DNA of 64,000 nt. It comes from Clostridia bacterium (GTDB taxonomy: Bacteria > Bacillota > Clostridia > Lachnospirales > Lachnospiraceae). The translations under genes were made by a program, and so were the position numbers. The notes beneath the pieces are model-generated. The model did not search any database and had not been told where the DNA came from. It saw nothing but the letters and a program-made list of their open reading frames with translations. Of the stretch, positions 33,763 through 42,703 are shown piece by piece (within the stretch, counting starts at the first letter, position 1; the number at the start of each line of letters is the position of its first letter). The stretch is from assembly GCA_910574475.1 (NCBI GenBank), contig CAJTAT010000001.1, forward strand, positions 620,001 through 684,000, given 5' to 3'.

Positions 33763-34652
33763 ATTTTATCCGCTTTCCAATCCCAAATACTTAATTGCCT
33801 ACTATCGTCCTTTTCTTCAAAGAAATGCAAATAGTTAAATATTTGCTCTTGGTCATGCAAAATTCCATTTTCTTCGCATTTTCGGTGAAAAAGCCGCATT
33901 AAATTTTTGCTGTTGCCGCTTTCTATCATATACTGATTTCCGTATGTACGGATATATTTTTCTTTCAGCCCAGGAAATAATCGGTCTAACTGTTCATAAA
34001 AATACTCTCGATTTCCTTCTCGGAGAGTTAGCCCCATTCCAAAGCAAATAACGCCATAAACCTTTGCCTCAATACACATATCCAAAATACCTGAAATATT
34101 ATCTTCAGTATCGTTAATAAACGGCAAAATTGGCGTCAGCCATACAACTGTCGGTATCCCTGCGTTCCTTATCTTTCTCAATACTTCAAAACGCTCCCTT
34201 GTCGTACTTACATTCGGCTCAATCTTTTTGCACAAATCTTCGTTGCACGTTGTCAAAGTCATTTGCACAACGCACTTGGACTTTTCATTTATTTTCTGTA
34301 AAAGGTCTAAATCCCTCAGTATGCGGTTTGATTTTGTTATGACCGTAAATCCAAAACCATGCTCATATATTAAGTGCAGAGCCTTCCTGACATTCCCTAT
34401 TTCCATTTCCAGCGGAATATAGGGGTCTGTCATAGAACCTGTGCCTATCATACACTTTTTTCGCTTATGAATAATAGCATATTCCAACAAGTCAATCGCA
34501 TTTTCTTTGACTTCAATATCCTCAAAAGCGTGTTCCATGTGATAGCATTTGCTTCTGGAGTCACAATAAATGCACCCGTGTGAGCAGCCCCGGTATAAAT
34601 TCATTCCATTTTTAGCAGATAATATCCCTTTAGCTTTCACGAAGTGCATCGT
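33759..34652 (-). CDS. Radical SAM protein (SPL / Rv2578c-like)
   Basis: 297 aa from the ATG at 34652 behind GGGAGG. The [4Fe-4S] motif is CSHGCIYC (Cx3Cx2C) in YRGCSHGCIYCDSRS. Later blocks GTGSMTDPYIPLE, TKSNRILRDLDLL and WLTPILPFINDTEDN follow the order of spore-photoproduct-lyase-like radical SAM proteins. The reaction is not known for this subgroup; DNA or nucleotide repair is suggested by similarity only. It forms a unit with the KTR protein and follows the ClbS/DfsB-type gene by about 16 bp. Confidence 0.85.
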   Translation of the reverse strand, partial: TMHFVKAKGILSAKNGMNLYRGCSHGCIYCDSRSKCYHMEHAFEDIEVKENAIDLLEYAIIHKRKKCMIGTGSMTDPYIPLEMEIGNVRKALHLIYEHGFGFTVITKSNRILRDLDLLQKINEKSKCVVQMTLTTCNEDLCKKIEPNVSTTRERFEVLRKIRNAGIPTVVWLTPILPFINDTEDNISGILDMCIEAKVYGVICFGMGLTLREGNREYFYEQLDRLFPGLKEKYIRTYGNQYMIESGNSKNLMRLFHRKCEENGILHDQEQIFNYLHFFEEKDDSRQLSIWDWKADKI

Positions 34653-34667
34653 ATGTCCTCCCTGCAT

Positions 34668-35204
34668 TTAGGCGCAATTTTTCCTATGTGCTTTCAGTTT
34701 TTTCATTGCCCAATCATAATGGCTTGCTGTAACGCTGACAAAATAAGAACCCAGCGTGCTTCCGCCTACCCATTTATAAACGCCTTTCGAAAACAATTCC
34801 TCGTTTGAAACAATTTCCGCCAGATTTATTACTTCGTTATGGGATTTCTGGAACATATTCTTTGCGTCCTCTAATGATGTAGACTGATGCTTTTTCCAAA
34901 ATTCCACATTCATATCTCCATAGGTTTTCCAATTATACGGTTCTGGAAGAAACGGTTTATTATCACCGTTCTGATTGGAATACACCCAGTTTAACAAAAG
35001 CTGATGCCACTCATAGAGATGGATGAAAATATCACGAAGATTTTTATCTCTTTTCCAGTGAGCTTCTTTCTTTTTTTCATCACCCGAAAAATCAAAAGGC
35101 GTTGATAATTCTTTTTCTGTCAATCCAGAAACAAGAGTGTTTAACTTTTCATAATTAGCGGCTGCGGCTGTTAGTAAATCTGTTTTTGTTGTTGGTCTGC
35201 CCAT
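34668..35204 (-). CDS. ClbS/DfsB family four-helix-bundle protein
   Basis: 178 aa, ATG at 35204 behind AAAGGAAA. The family pattern is clear: MGRPTTKTDLLTAAAANYEK at the start, then IFIHLYEWHQLLLNWV (the His region), KPFLPEPYNWKTYGDMN and FVSVTASHYDWAMKKL. ClbS hydrolyses colibactin to protect DNA, and DfsB-like proteins bind or modify small reactive metabolites. It acts in the cytoplasm. Together with the neighbouring radical SAM and GyrI-like genes this hints at a small-toxin or genotoxin-resistance cargo; that link is inference. Confidence 0.88.
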   Translation of the reverse strand: MGRPTTKTDLLTAAAANYEKLNTLVSGLTEKELSTPFDFSGDEKKKEAHWKRDKNLRDIFIHLYEWHQLLLNWVYSNQNGDNKPFLPEPYNWKTYGDMNVEFWKKHQSTSLEDAKNMFQKSHNEVINLAEIVSNEELFSKGVYKWVGGSTLGSYFVSVTASHYDWAMKKLKAHRKNCA

Positions 35205-35239
35205 ATTTATTTTCCTTTCGTTTTTATCATACTATGTTG

Positions 35240-35863
35240 CTATTTCTCTGTATCTGTAACTTTATATCTCAAGATAGTTTTTAAATTGGCTTTGTCTGTA
35301 CGGTTAGCATGATTCAAATATATTTCACGGTGTTCTTTTCCCATACGCTTATATCCGTGTTCCATACAATATCCGTCCATAATCTCAAATGACGCAGGCT
35401 CATCATCAAACGCTCCTTTATGCAATATTTGAATGCACCTGCCATCGCAGATTGTTTCAAAAGAAATATCGGTTAGATACGGAATATTTTTTCTCACCTT
35501 TACTGTCTCTAACGCATTATCAAACATTTTTCTGGAAATAAAATCTGGTTGTCGTATCATGATGCGGTACTGCAATTCTTCTTTTACCAAATATTCTTTT
35601 TCAGAAGCCATACTCCACATTCCCTCTAAAGGATATACGGTATAATCTGTTATTTCGTTGCTTTTTGGAGCAAACGCTTTATATGCCATCTTAATTTTAT
35701 AAGCCATCGAAAACAGGGCGGCAACTTTATCTGAAAAGATTTCATCATTAGGATTTCCTCTGCCAGAAAGAATGATATATTTTTGAGCGGGAATATCAAG
35801 CACGCAAGGTTTTGCTTTTACACCATATATTTCTTTCTCATGCTTTTTCCATTCATGTTTCAT
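35240..35863 (-). CDS. GyrI-like small-molecule-binding protein
   Basis: 207 aa, ATG at 35863. The GyrI-like fold is shown by IPAQKYIILSGRGNPND, the MWSMASEKEYLVKEELQYRI strand set, and the late pair RCIQILHKGAFDDEPASFEI and EIYLNHANRT. Proteins of this type bind hydrophobic or genotoxic small molecules, and some hydrolyse cyclopropanoids. There is no DNA-binding domain. It lies 35 bp upstream of the ClbS/DfsB gene and is probably co-transcribed with it. Confidence 0.85.
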   Translation of the reverse strand: MKHEWKKHEKEIYGVKAKPCVLDIPAQKYIILSGRGNPNDEIFSDKVAALFSMAYKIKMAYKAFAPKSNEITDYTVYPLEGMWSMASEKEYLVKEELQYRIMIRQPDFISRKMFDNALETVKVRKNIPYLTDISFETICDGRCIQILHKGAFDDEPASFEIMDGYCMEHGYKRMGKEHREIYLNHANRTDKANLKTILRYKVTDTEK

Positions 35864-35931
35864 TTTCAGCCCTCACTTTCCCAAATAGAATTTACAGGTA
35901 AATTATATCACGCTTATGCTGACACCCTATG

Positions 35932-36828
35932 TCAAGTTTTATATTTTTCATAGATTTTCTGTGCCTGTTCTGCCACGATGTCTTTCAGATATGCAGGCTC
36001 TATAATATCTACTTGCGTTCCAAATGACAATAAATACCCTATAAGCCATTCATCTTCTGGCATTTGGGCAGATACGATTAAATCCCCATTTTCTTTTTTG
36101 CTTACCATCGTTTTGTCAAATTCATCGTAAACACGATATGACATATTTTTCGGGAAACGCAGTACGATTGTGTTGTAGCATTGCTCCAATGTATCATCTA
36201 ATTCTGGAAAGGGGCTTTTGCAAAAAATTTCCGTGAGAACTTCAAAATCTATGATACGGGTCAGCTTAAAAATACGATAATCCTGTTTTTCCGTACAAAA
36301 TGCTTTTAAGTACCATGACATAGACTTATATGACATTTTTAGCGGCCTAACAACTCTTTCGCTAATTGTTCCGTAGGAATTTGCATAAGTTATTTTTACG
36401 CACTTTTGATAAATTATCGCTGATTTTAGCAATTCAAATTTCTCATTGTCAGTTCCCTTGTTGCCCCATCTGGAAAAATCTACTTCAAGCCAGTTTTCCG
36501 AACTGATACAAAAGATTGCAGAAAGCTTTTGCAATGTTTGATTGATGCCAATATTGTTAGTAAGATTGATGCTTTGCAGGGCTGTTAGAATTTCCTGCTT
36601 TTCTTCTTCAGACAGCACTGCTTTATCTAAAACAAAATCACTCATTAAATGAATGCCACCGTTTCGCCCAGCTTCTGCATAAACAGGAATACCTGCACCA
36701 CTCAAAGCATCAATATCTCTGTAAATTGTCCTTACAGATACTTCAAATTTTTCTGCTAATTCTGGAGCAGTAGCCTGTCCTTTATCAAGTAAATGATACA
36801 CAATCTTAAATAATCTGCTTTCCTGCAT
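35932..36828 (-). CDS. WYL-domain transcriptional regulator (HTH-11 plus WYL)
   Basis: 298 aa from the ATG at 36828 behind AAAGGAGGAG. An upstream reading of 34 more codons has no site. The N-terminal HTH-11 is LFKIVYHLLDKGQATAPELA then VSVRTIYRDIDALSGAG. The WYL domain carries the variant SWYLKAFC. These regulators usually bind nucleic acid or nucleotides and respond to DNA damage. It heads the run of GyrI-like, ClbS and radical SAM genes and is a likely regulator of them. Confidence 0.88.
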   Translation of the reverse strand: MQESRLFKIVYHLLDKGQATAPELAEKFEVSVRTIYRDIDALSGAGIPVYAEAGRNGGIHLMSDFVLDKAVLSEEEKQEILTALQSINLTNNIGINQTLQKLSAIFCISSENWLEVDFSRWGNKGTDNEKFELLKSAIIYQKCVKITYANSYGTISERVVRPLKMSYKSMSWYLKAFCTEKQDYRIFKLTRIIDFEVLTEIFCKSPFPELDDTLEQCYNTIVLRFPKNMSYRVYDEFDKTMVSKKENGDLIVSAQMPEDEWLIGYLLSFGTQVDIIEPAYLKDIVAEQAQKIYEKYKT

Positions 36829-37061
36829 TGCCAACTCCTCCTTTGATAATAGAATACCATCAAAATCCTGACACCGTATGTCATCATTTATTATAATCAT
36901 TTCTTTACTCGTTATCAACTGACTAAGCATAAATGAACTTTATTCTGCTCAAAGCAGGGATAATAAGTAACGCTTTTCTTTTCTATATTCCCTATATTTC
37001 TGATGCTTTTAAAGAAAAATAGAGAGCAAGGTGTTAATCCCTGCCCTCCATTTTTAATGCT
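36829..37061. other. Intergenic region upstream of the WYL regulator
   Basis: Holds the regulator's ribosome site and probable promoter, then non-coding DNA up to the tnpV stop. No further gene is supported. Confidence 0.5.
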
Positions 37062-37433
37062 TTATGCGTATATGATTTCCCTATCCACAATCTCCCTCGC
37101 ACAAGCCCTTATGTTATTCATTCTTCCTGTCCATTCTAAGGCGTTTTCTTCCTTTAAGCATTCCGTTATGCCCTGTGCCTGTTTTATGTCTTCTATAAGC
37201 CTTTCAAAGCATTCCTGCGCCTGGCTGTCAATGTCAGCAAGGTAGGTGTTCAGCCTGCCGCTTGTGAGAAGATTGGTGTATGTAACTTTGCGGTACTGCT
37301 TCAGATAGTCCAGATGCCGTTGTCCCCATGCGCTTATGGGCTGTTCTTCTTCAGTGGGTAATCTTAAATCTGGAATAAGATACCCATTTTCCTCGTGATA
37401 TGTGCCGCCTAACTGTTCAAATATTGATTTCAT
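37062..37433 (-). CDS. tnpV: TnpV-family transposon protein (intact)
   Basis: 123 aa from the ATG at 37433 behind GAAAAGGAG; a longer reading to 37487 lacks a site. It shows the family opening IFEQLGGTYHEENGYLIPDL, a central helix (HLDYLKQYRKVTYTNLLTSG) and the tail WTGRMNNIRACAREIVDREI. It is one of the few complete mobile-element genes here. TnpV is an accessory protein of Tn4451-like elements with unknown role. It diverges from the truncated tnpV at 31.8 kb, so the two came from different elements. Confidence 0.85.
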   Translation of the reverse strand: MKSIFEQLGGTYHEENGYLIPDLRLPTEEEQPISAWGQRHLDYLKQYRKVTYTNLLTSGRLNTYLADIDSQAQECFERLIEDIKQAQGITECLKEENALEWTGRMNNIRACAREIVDREIIYA

Positions 37434-37584
37434 ATGCAAAAACTCCTTTTCTGTATGGTTTGGTTTCTGCGGGGTATCTGCAAGCAATGTATCAGCAGGC
37501 TGTATGTATATGTTATCTTTAAGTTAAGTAATCCCCTACTTTCACATAGTCCAATTCGATTTTCATTGTGCTGCCCTTTCTCCC

Positions 37585-37668
37585 TTACGGGTCATCGTCC
37601 GGCACAAGCGCAATCACATCGGAAATATCACAGTTCAGCGTTTCGCAAATCTTTCTTGTGTAGTGGCG
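37585..37668 (-). pseudogene. XRE-family regulator, C-terminal scrap
   Basis: The minus strand ending at 37585 reads RKICETLNCDISDVIALVPD then DDP and stop, the last helix and tail of small XRE-type helix-turn-helix regulators of ICEs. It is cut at 37668 where an opposite-strand recombinase scrap begins. Confidence 0.6.
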
Positions 37669-37997
37669 CAATCAGCCACGACAGGTTTTTGAAGCTGTCC
37701 GCAGAATATGAAGCGGAACAGAAGGAACTGGAAGAAAAGGTCAAGGCAGACCAACAGGAAGTCGATACCTACGAACAGAACAAGAGCGATTTTGACAGCT
37801 TCGCCGCGATTATCCGCAAGTATGTGAGGATAAAGGAACTCACCCCCGCAATCGTCAATGAATTTATCAAGAAAATCATAGTCCATGCGCCGGAAAAGGT
37901 GGACGGGAAACGGGTACAGAAAGTAGATATTGTTTTCAACTTTGTAGGGGAAATCAATTTCCTTTCTGCCACGCAGCCGAAACGGCAAGGCGCATAG
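37669..37997 (+). pseudogene. Large serine recombinase, C-terminal third (Tn4451/TnpX-like)
   Basis: The plus frame reads ISHDRFLKLSAEYEAEQKEL, a coiled-coil stretch, then DSFAAIIRKYVRIKELTPAI, VNEFIKKIIVHAPEKVDGKR and VDIVFNFVGEIN before a stop. This is the coiled-coil and DUF4368 end of a large serine recombinase, about 108 residues. The catalytic N-terminus is missing and no start is present. Its orientation matches the N-terminal stub at 5.3 kb, but 32 kb of unrelated genes lie between and nothing shows they were one gene. Confidence 0.85.
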
Positions 37998-38010
37998 GAA
38001 CTCAAAAAGA

Positions 38011-38041
38011 CGGTACAGCCCTTGTAATCGGGGCTATACCG
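38011..38041. terminator. Hairpin after the recombinase scrap
   Basis: CGGTACAGCCC pairs with GGGCTATACCG (one mismatch) over nine bases, 14 bp after the scrap's stop and 50 bp before the lysS stop on the other strand. It probably ended the recombinase transcript. The boundary between island and conserved genes lies here. Confidence 0.6.
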
Positions 38042-38092
38042 CCTAACCTGAAATTACTTCCCTCTAACCGTAAACATTTGAAAACACTGGCT

Positions 38093-39589
38093 TTATTTGT
38101 CTAATGACTTCATCGTCGGAAACAGCAAAACATCTCTAATAGCCGCCGAGTCTGTCAGCAGCATACACATCCTGTCAATCCCAAACCCAATGCCGCCTGT
38201 GGGGGGCATACCGATCTCCAATGCATTGAGGAAGTCTTCATCTGTTGTGTTCGCTTCCTCATCACCCTGAGCCAGGAGTTCTTCCTGGGCCTTAAAGCGC
38301 TCCCGCTGATCAATGGGATCGTTCAGCTCTGAGTAGGCATTGGCCATCTCCCAGCCATTCATAAAGAACTCAAAGCGCTCCACATAGTCAGGATTGTCCG
38401 GCTTTTTCTTAGTCAAAGGTGAGATCTCGATAGGATGATCCATCACAAAGGTTGGCTGAATCAAGTGTTCCTCAGCAAACTCCTCAAAGAATAAACTCAA
38501 AATATCGCCCTTTTTGTGGCGTTCCTCAAACTCCACACCCTTTTCCTTAGCCAGTTCTTTTGCCTCTTCTGTAGTTTTAATCGTATCAAAATCAACGCCT
38601 GCATATTTCTTTACGGCCTCAACCATTGTAATACGTTCAAATGGCTTTCCAAGATCCATCTCCACACCATTATACACGATCTTGGTCGTTCCCAGAACTT
38701 CCTGCGCCACATGGCGGTAGAGATTCTCAGTCAAATCCATCATACCATGATAATCTGTATAAGCCTGATACAACTCCATCAGAGTAAACTCTGGGTTGTG
38801 GCGGGTATCCAGACCTTCATTTCGGAACACACGGCCAATTTCATAGACGCGCTCCAGTCCTCCCACAATCAGACGCTTTAAATAAAGCTCCAGAGAAATG
38901 CGAAGCTTAAAATCCTCATCCAATGCATTAAAATGAGTCTCAAAAGGCCGTGCTGCAGCGCCGCCTGCATTGGCCACCAGCATAGGGGTCTCTACTTCCA
39001 GGAAGCCCTGTCCATCCAGATAGCGGCGGATACTGCTCAAAATTCGGGAACGCTTGACAAAGGTATCCTTCACCTCAGCGTTCATAATCAGATCTGTATA
39101 TCTCTGGCGATAACGCACATCTGTGTTGGTTAAGCCGTGAAACTTCTCAGGAAGAATCTGAAGGCTCTTGCTAAGCAGAGTAATCTCTGATGCATGAACA
39201 GAAATCTCGCCTGTCTTGGTGCGAAATACTTCTCCCTTAATACCTACAATGTCGCCAATATCAAACTTCTTAAAGTCTTTGTAAGCCTCTTCTCCTACAC
39301 TGTCTCTGGCCACATAGGACTGAATATTTCCTTTCAAGTCCTGAACATTACAAAATGATGCCTTTCCCATTACACGCTTTGACATCATCCGGCCTGCAAT
39401 CGTAACATTTTTTCCCTCCAGGTTGTCAAAATCGTCCTTGATCTCCTGGCTGTGATGACTTACATCATACTTCGTAATCTGAAAGGGGTCCATACCGCGT
39501 GCCTGCAAATCTGCAAGCTTTTCCCGCCGCACCTTTAAAAGCTGCTTAATATCCTGCTCTTGCGTATTTCCATTCTTTTGCTCTGCCAT
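38093..39589 (-). CDS. lysS: Lysyl-tRNA synthetase, class II
   Basis: 498 aa, full length. It charges tRNA-Lys with lysine using ATP. It has an OB-fold anticodon domain (about 55-160), class II motif 1 around SSIRRYLDGQGFLEVETPML, motif 2 in RVYEIGRVFRNEGLDTRHNP and motif 3 in GIGFGIDRMCMLL. Downstream of greA by about 70 bp, as in many Firmicutes, and probably co-transcribed with it. Its stop faces the recombinase scrap, so the island ends next to a core gene. Confidence 0.98.
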   Translation of the reverse strand: MAEQKNGNTQEQDIKQLLKVRREKLADLQARGMDPFQITKYDVSHHSQEIKDDFDNLEGKNVTIAGRMMSKRVMGKASFCNVQDLKGNIQSYVARDSVGEEAYKDFKKFDIGDIVGIKGEVFRTKTGEISVHASEITLLSKSLQILPEKFHGLTNTDVRYRQRYTDLIMNAEVKDTFVKRSRILSSIRRYLDGQGFLEVETPMLVANAGGAAARPFETHFNALDEDFKLRISLELYLKRLIVGGLERVYEIGRVFRNEGLDTRHNPEFTLMELYQAYTDYHGMMDLTENLYRHVAQEVLGTTKIVYNGVEMDLGKPFERITMVEAVKKYAGVDFDTIKTTEEAKELAKEKGVEFEERHKKGDILSLFFEEFAEEHLIQPTFVMDHPIEISPLTKKKPDNPDYVERFEFFMNGWEMANAYSELNDPIDQRERFKAQEELLAQGDEEANTTDEDFLNALEIGMPPTGGIGFGIDRMCMLLTDSAAIRDVLLFPTMKSLDK

Positions 39590-39661
39590 TCTCCCATACT
39601 CCTTACTTCTATGTCTGACTATTCCCTGGGAACTGTCTTGAAATAATTTTGCGACAGCGCC

Positions 39662-40144
39662 TTAATTCGAACGCTGGATCTCCAATACCTTATATTCTAT
39701 GATACCGGCCTGTGTTTCCACCTGAACCCTGTCGCCCACTTTTGAACCAATCAACGCTTTTCCTACAGGAGATTCATTGGAAATCTTTCCTCCCAGACTG
39801 TTGGCTTCGGAAGAGCCTACAATCTTGAACTCTTCCTCCTCGTCAAACTCCACATCTAAAACCTTTACCTTGCAACCTACGCTGATTTTATCCAGATCCA
39901 CTTCATCTTCCACTACAACTTCAGCGTTCTTAAGTATTTTCTCAATCTGTTCGATTCTGGCCTCAATATCACGCTGCTCGTCCTTCGCTGCATCGTATTC
40001 TGCATTTTCAGACAAATCTCCCTGCTCTCTGGCTTCCTTAATCTTCTGTGCAATCTGCTTTCTTTTAACCACCTTCAAATCCTGCAGCTCGTCCTCCAGT
40101 TTTTTCAAACCTTCATAGGTCAGTAAATTTTTCTTCTCACCCAT
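39662..40144 (-). CDS. greA: Transcription elongation factor GreA
   Basis: 160 aa. It shows the N-terminal coiled coil with the acidic tip GDLSENAEYDAAKDEQRD, whose Asp and Glu reach the RNA polymerase active site to stimulate cleavage of backtracked RNA, and the C-terminal FKBP-like domain (SLGGKISNESPVGKALIG). It is a cytoplasmic housekeeping factor. Located between dusB and lysS, all on the minus strand. Confidence 0.97.
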   Translation of the reverse strand: MGEKKNLLTYEGLKKLEDELQDLKVVKRKQIAQKIKEAREQGDLSENAEYDAAKDEQRDIEARIEQIEKILKNAEVVVEDEVDLDKISVGCKVKVLDVEFDEEEEFKIVGSSEANSLGGKISNESPVGKALIGSKVGDRVQVETQAGIIEYKVLEIQRSN

Positions 40145-40232
40145 TTCCTTTTACATCCTTCCTGTTTCTTAAAATACTAGTTATATAATCTCAATCTATT
40201 TCATTATATCTACTTTTTGTCCAATTATTCCC

Positions 40233-41237
40233 TTAAATGTTCACAGTATTATACCTTACGGATTTATTATTGTCAATAGCCGCCCATAGGCCAAGCAATT
40301 TTTCAAGGTCTGCCAAATTTTCTACCTGATTGACCTGAACCCGCAGCTTTGCAGAGTGGGGATATCCTGCCGTATACCAAGAAATATGTTTTCGCACCTC
40401 ACGTATTCCAGTATATTCCCCTTTACATTCTATCAACATCCTGGCGTGGCGCAACATGAACTTATGCACTTCCTCCATAGAAGGTCTTTCTGGCAGGATA
40501 CCTGTCTTAAGATAAGATTCTATCTCACGAAAAATCCATGGGTTCCCACGGGCTCCACGCCCTATCATGATTCCGTCACATCCTGTCTCCTCCAAAAGAG
40601 CTTTTGCTTTCTTGGGAGAATCTACGTCTCCATTGCCAATCACAGGAATTGTGACTGCTTCCTTAACCTTTCGGATAATCTCCCAATCTGCCTGGCCAGA
40701 GTAATACTGTTCTCTCGTCCTCCCATGGACTGTCACAGCAGCCGCTCCTGCCTCTTCTGCAATTTTGGCTATCTCCACAGCATTGATCTGGTCGTCGTCA
40801 AAGCCTTTGCGTATCTTAATTGTCACAGGTTTCTTCGTAGCCTTTACTGTCTGTCTCACAATCTGCTCTATCAGCTTTGGATTTTTCATCAGAGCAGAGC
40901 CCTCTCCGTTTTTGACAATTTTAGGAACAGGGCATCCCATATTAATATCCAGAATATCAAAGGGGCGCTCCTCTATCTGTCTAGCAATTTCACTGATAAT
41001 ATCGGGATCTGAACCAAAAAGCTGCAGGGACACAGGATTTTCTTCTGGGTCAATCTGCATCAATTTCTCTGTGTTCCGATTGCGAAAGGAGATAGCCTTG
41101 GCACTGATCATTTCCATACAGACTAGACCAGCCCCTTGTTCTCTGCAGAGCAATCGAAATGGCAGGTCTGTAACCCCTGCCATAGGCGCTAATATCAATT
41201 GATTGGGAAGCTCTGTATTTCCTATCTTCAGCTTCAT
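40233..41237 (-). CDS. dusB: tRNA-dihydrouridine synthase (DusB type)
   Basis: 334 aa. A TIM barrel binds FMN (LAPMAGVTDLPFRLLCREQG). The catalytic Cys is in NMGCPVPKIVKNGEGSALM, the phosphate loop in GNGDVDSP and IGRGARGNPWIF. A C-terminal helical domain contacts the tRNA. It reduces uridine to dihydrouridine with NADPH. It precedes greA-lysS in the same direction. Confidence 0.96.
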   Translation of the reverse strand: MKLKIGNTELPNQLILAPMAGVTDLPFRLLCREQGAGLVCMEMISAKAISFRNRNTEKLMQIDPEENPVSLQLFGSDPDIISEIARQIEERPFDILDINMGCPVPKIVKNGEGSALMKNPKLIEQIVRQTVKATKKPVTIKIRKGFDDDQINAVEIAKIAEEAGAAAVTVHGRTREQYYSGQADWEIIRKVKEAVTIPVIGNGDVDSPKKAKALLEETGCDGIMIGRGARGNPWIFREIESYLKTGILPERPSMEEVHKFMLRHARMLIECKGEYTGIREVRKHISWYTAGYPHSAKLRVQVNQVENLADLEKLLGLWAAIDNNKSVRYNTVNI

Positions 41238-41269
41238 TTTTATGATCCTCCAGATTTATCCCTGCCAGG

Positions 41270-42703
41270 TTACAACTGCTTTATAATACCAGCCAGTACG
41301 AGAAAACGTTCCGTATAATTCTCAACATCTTCCTGTGTTACCCCATAATACAGATAAATATCCTTCATAATTTCCTTCAACTTTCTCTCATACTCTTTTC
41401 CACTGTAAGAATATGATAATTGAAGAAACTCATAGTTTTTTTCAATACAAATATCCAGACAGGCATCACGGGAATCTCTTGGAGCGTCTTCCCCTGGATC
41501 GGTCTTTTCTTCCAATCGAATCTGATACTTTTTAAAGTCTAATGGAAATTCTTTTGCAGATACATGCTCGGCTTCCTCAGTCCGCTTTAAGATTTGTTCT
41601 CCAAAGCGTTTTAACTCATCCTGTTCTCTGCTTTTTGGATATTCCGGCTCCGGCGTCTGTACCAGCTCCGGTTTATGACGAAGTACAAGAGTTCCTCGGG
41701 TGGCCTGCTCCTCTCTTTGAACTTCTTCACTGTCCGACGGCAATAATACTGCCTGGTATTTCTCTACCAAGTACCTTTCCGTCTCCTCCAATGTATGAGG
41801 ATTGACTTCTATAGTCCGTGCCAGTTTTTCCAGCTTCTGCTTTTCTAATTCTCTTGCTTTTTCATCCTTGACTTTACCAGCCAGAAAAATAGAGGTAGGG
41901 CCATCTGCCCCGCCGATAATACTTACAGACGCAGCAACCTTATCACCGCCACGTTTACCAAGGGCAAAAAATAGAATGAGGCCAAAGATCACCATAAAAA
42001 TAGCAATAAATTGAGAAGTAGACAGGACGCCTACATTTCCCCGTTCCATATCCCCTCGGAAGAACTCCAGCACAAATCGGCCTGCACTGTAGAGAATAAA
42101 GAAAAGGCCTGCCACCTGCCCCTCTCCCTTTTTATATTTTTTCGCAAATACAATCAAAATTATAAAATGCAGGAAATTAAGAGCACTGGAAATAATCTGG
42201 GTAGGCACCAGAGGAATACCATTGGGCGCATACTCCGAAGTTTGAAATACAATTCCAAAGGGACTATCCGTCTCCCTTCCATAGCAACAGCCTGCCAATA
42301 GACATCCGATACGCCCAAAGCCCTGAGCCAAGGCCACCGAAGGGACCGCCAGATCAAAATAACTCATGCAATTTAACTTTTTTAATCTGCAATAAAGCAC
42401 AACGCCTACGACTCCGCCTATCAAAGCTCCATATATCACAAAGCCCTCTATTAGATCCTGAAACAGCATAGACGGATTTTTTATAATTGTAGGCAGTATA
42501 GTCACAAAATAAAGGACCTTACCACCGATGAGACCACACACTACGGCCCACCAAGTAAGGCCAAAAACGACCTCATCATCTAGTCCGTCAATCCGTCGTG
42601 CTCTGTACTCTGCCAGCACATAGGCGCAGAAAATTCCAATTGCTATCATCAACCCATATCCATACACATGAAATGGTCCGATAGAAAATAAGTCATTATG
42701 CAT
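41270..42703 (-). CDS. lgt: Prolipoprotein diacylglyceryl transferase with long C-terminal extension
   Basis: 477 aa from the ATG at 42703, eight bases after AGGAG; the usual length is about 250-300. The first 250 residues are a multispanning Lgt core with HVYGYGLMIAIG, GRIGCLLAGCCYGRE (the phosphatidylglycerol-binding Arg region) and YSAGRFVLEFFRGD. It moves diacylglycerol to the lipobox Cys of lipoproteins. After the last membrane segment a cytoplasmic tail starts with SIIGGADGPTSIFLAGK, the motif seen in OadB-type decarboxylase beta subunits, then a charged helical region. The upstream DUF6145 gene overlaps the start by eight bases. Confidence 0.92.
   Translation of the reverse strand: MHNDLFSIGPFHVYGYGLMIAIGIFCAYVLAEYRARRIDGLDDEVVFGLTWWAVVCGLIGGKVLYFVTILPTIIKNPSMLFQDLIEGFVIYGALIGGVVGVVLYCRLKKLNCMSYFDLAVPSVALAQGFGRIGCLLAGCCYGRETDSPFGIVFQTSEYAPNGIPLVPTQIISSALNFLHFIILIVFAKKYKKGEGQVAGLFFILYSAGRFVLEFFRGDMERGNVGVLSTSQFIAIFMVIFGLILFFALGKRGGDKVAASVSIIGGADGPTSIFLAGKVKDEKARELEKQKLEKLARTIEVNPHTLEETERYLVEKYQAVLLPSDSEEVQREEQATRGTLVLRHKPELVQTPEPEYPKSREQDELKRFGEQILKRTEEAEHVSAKEFPLDFKKYQIRLEEKTDPGEDAPRDSRDACLDICIEKNYEFLQLSYSYSGKEYERKLKEIMKDIYLYYGVTQEDVENYTERFLVLAGIIKQL

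Noticed and set aside
5284..37997. One 32-kb element bounded by the recombinase N-terminal stub and the C-terminal third
   Set aside because: Conserved chromosomal genes lie between, several other C-terminal scraps occur, and there are no matching ends.
38093..39589. T-box or lysine riboswitch before greA-lysS
   Set aside because: I looked upstream of both genes and saw no T-box sequence or specifier stem.
39777..40118. Ser-rich 113-codon plus-strand reading
   Set aside because: Fully antisense to greA, no ribosome site, composition of a shadow frame.
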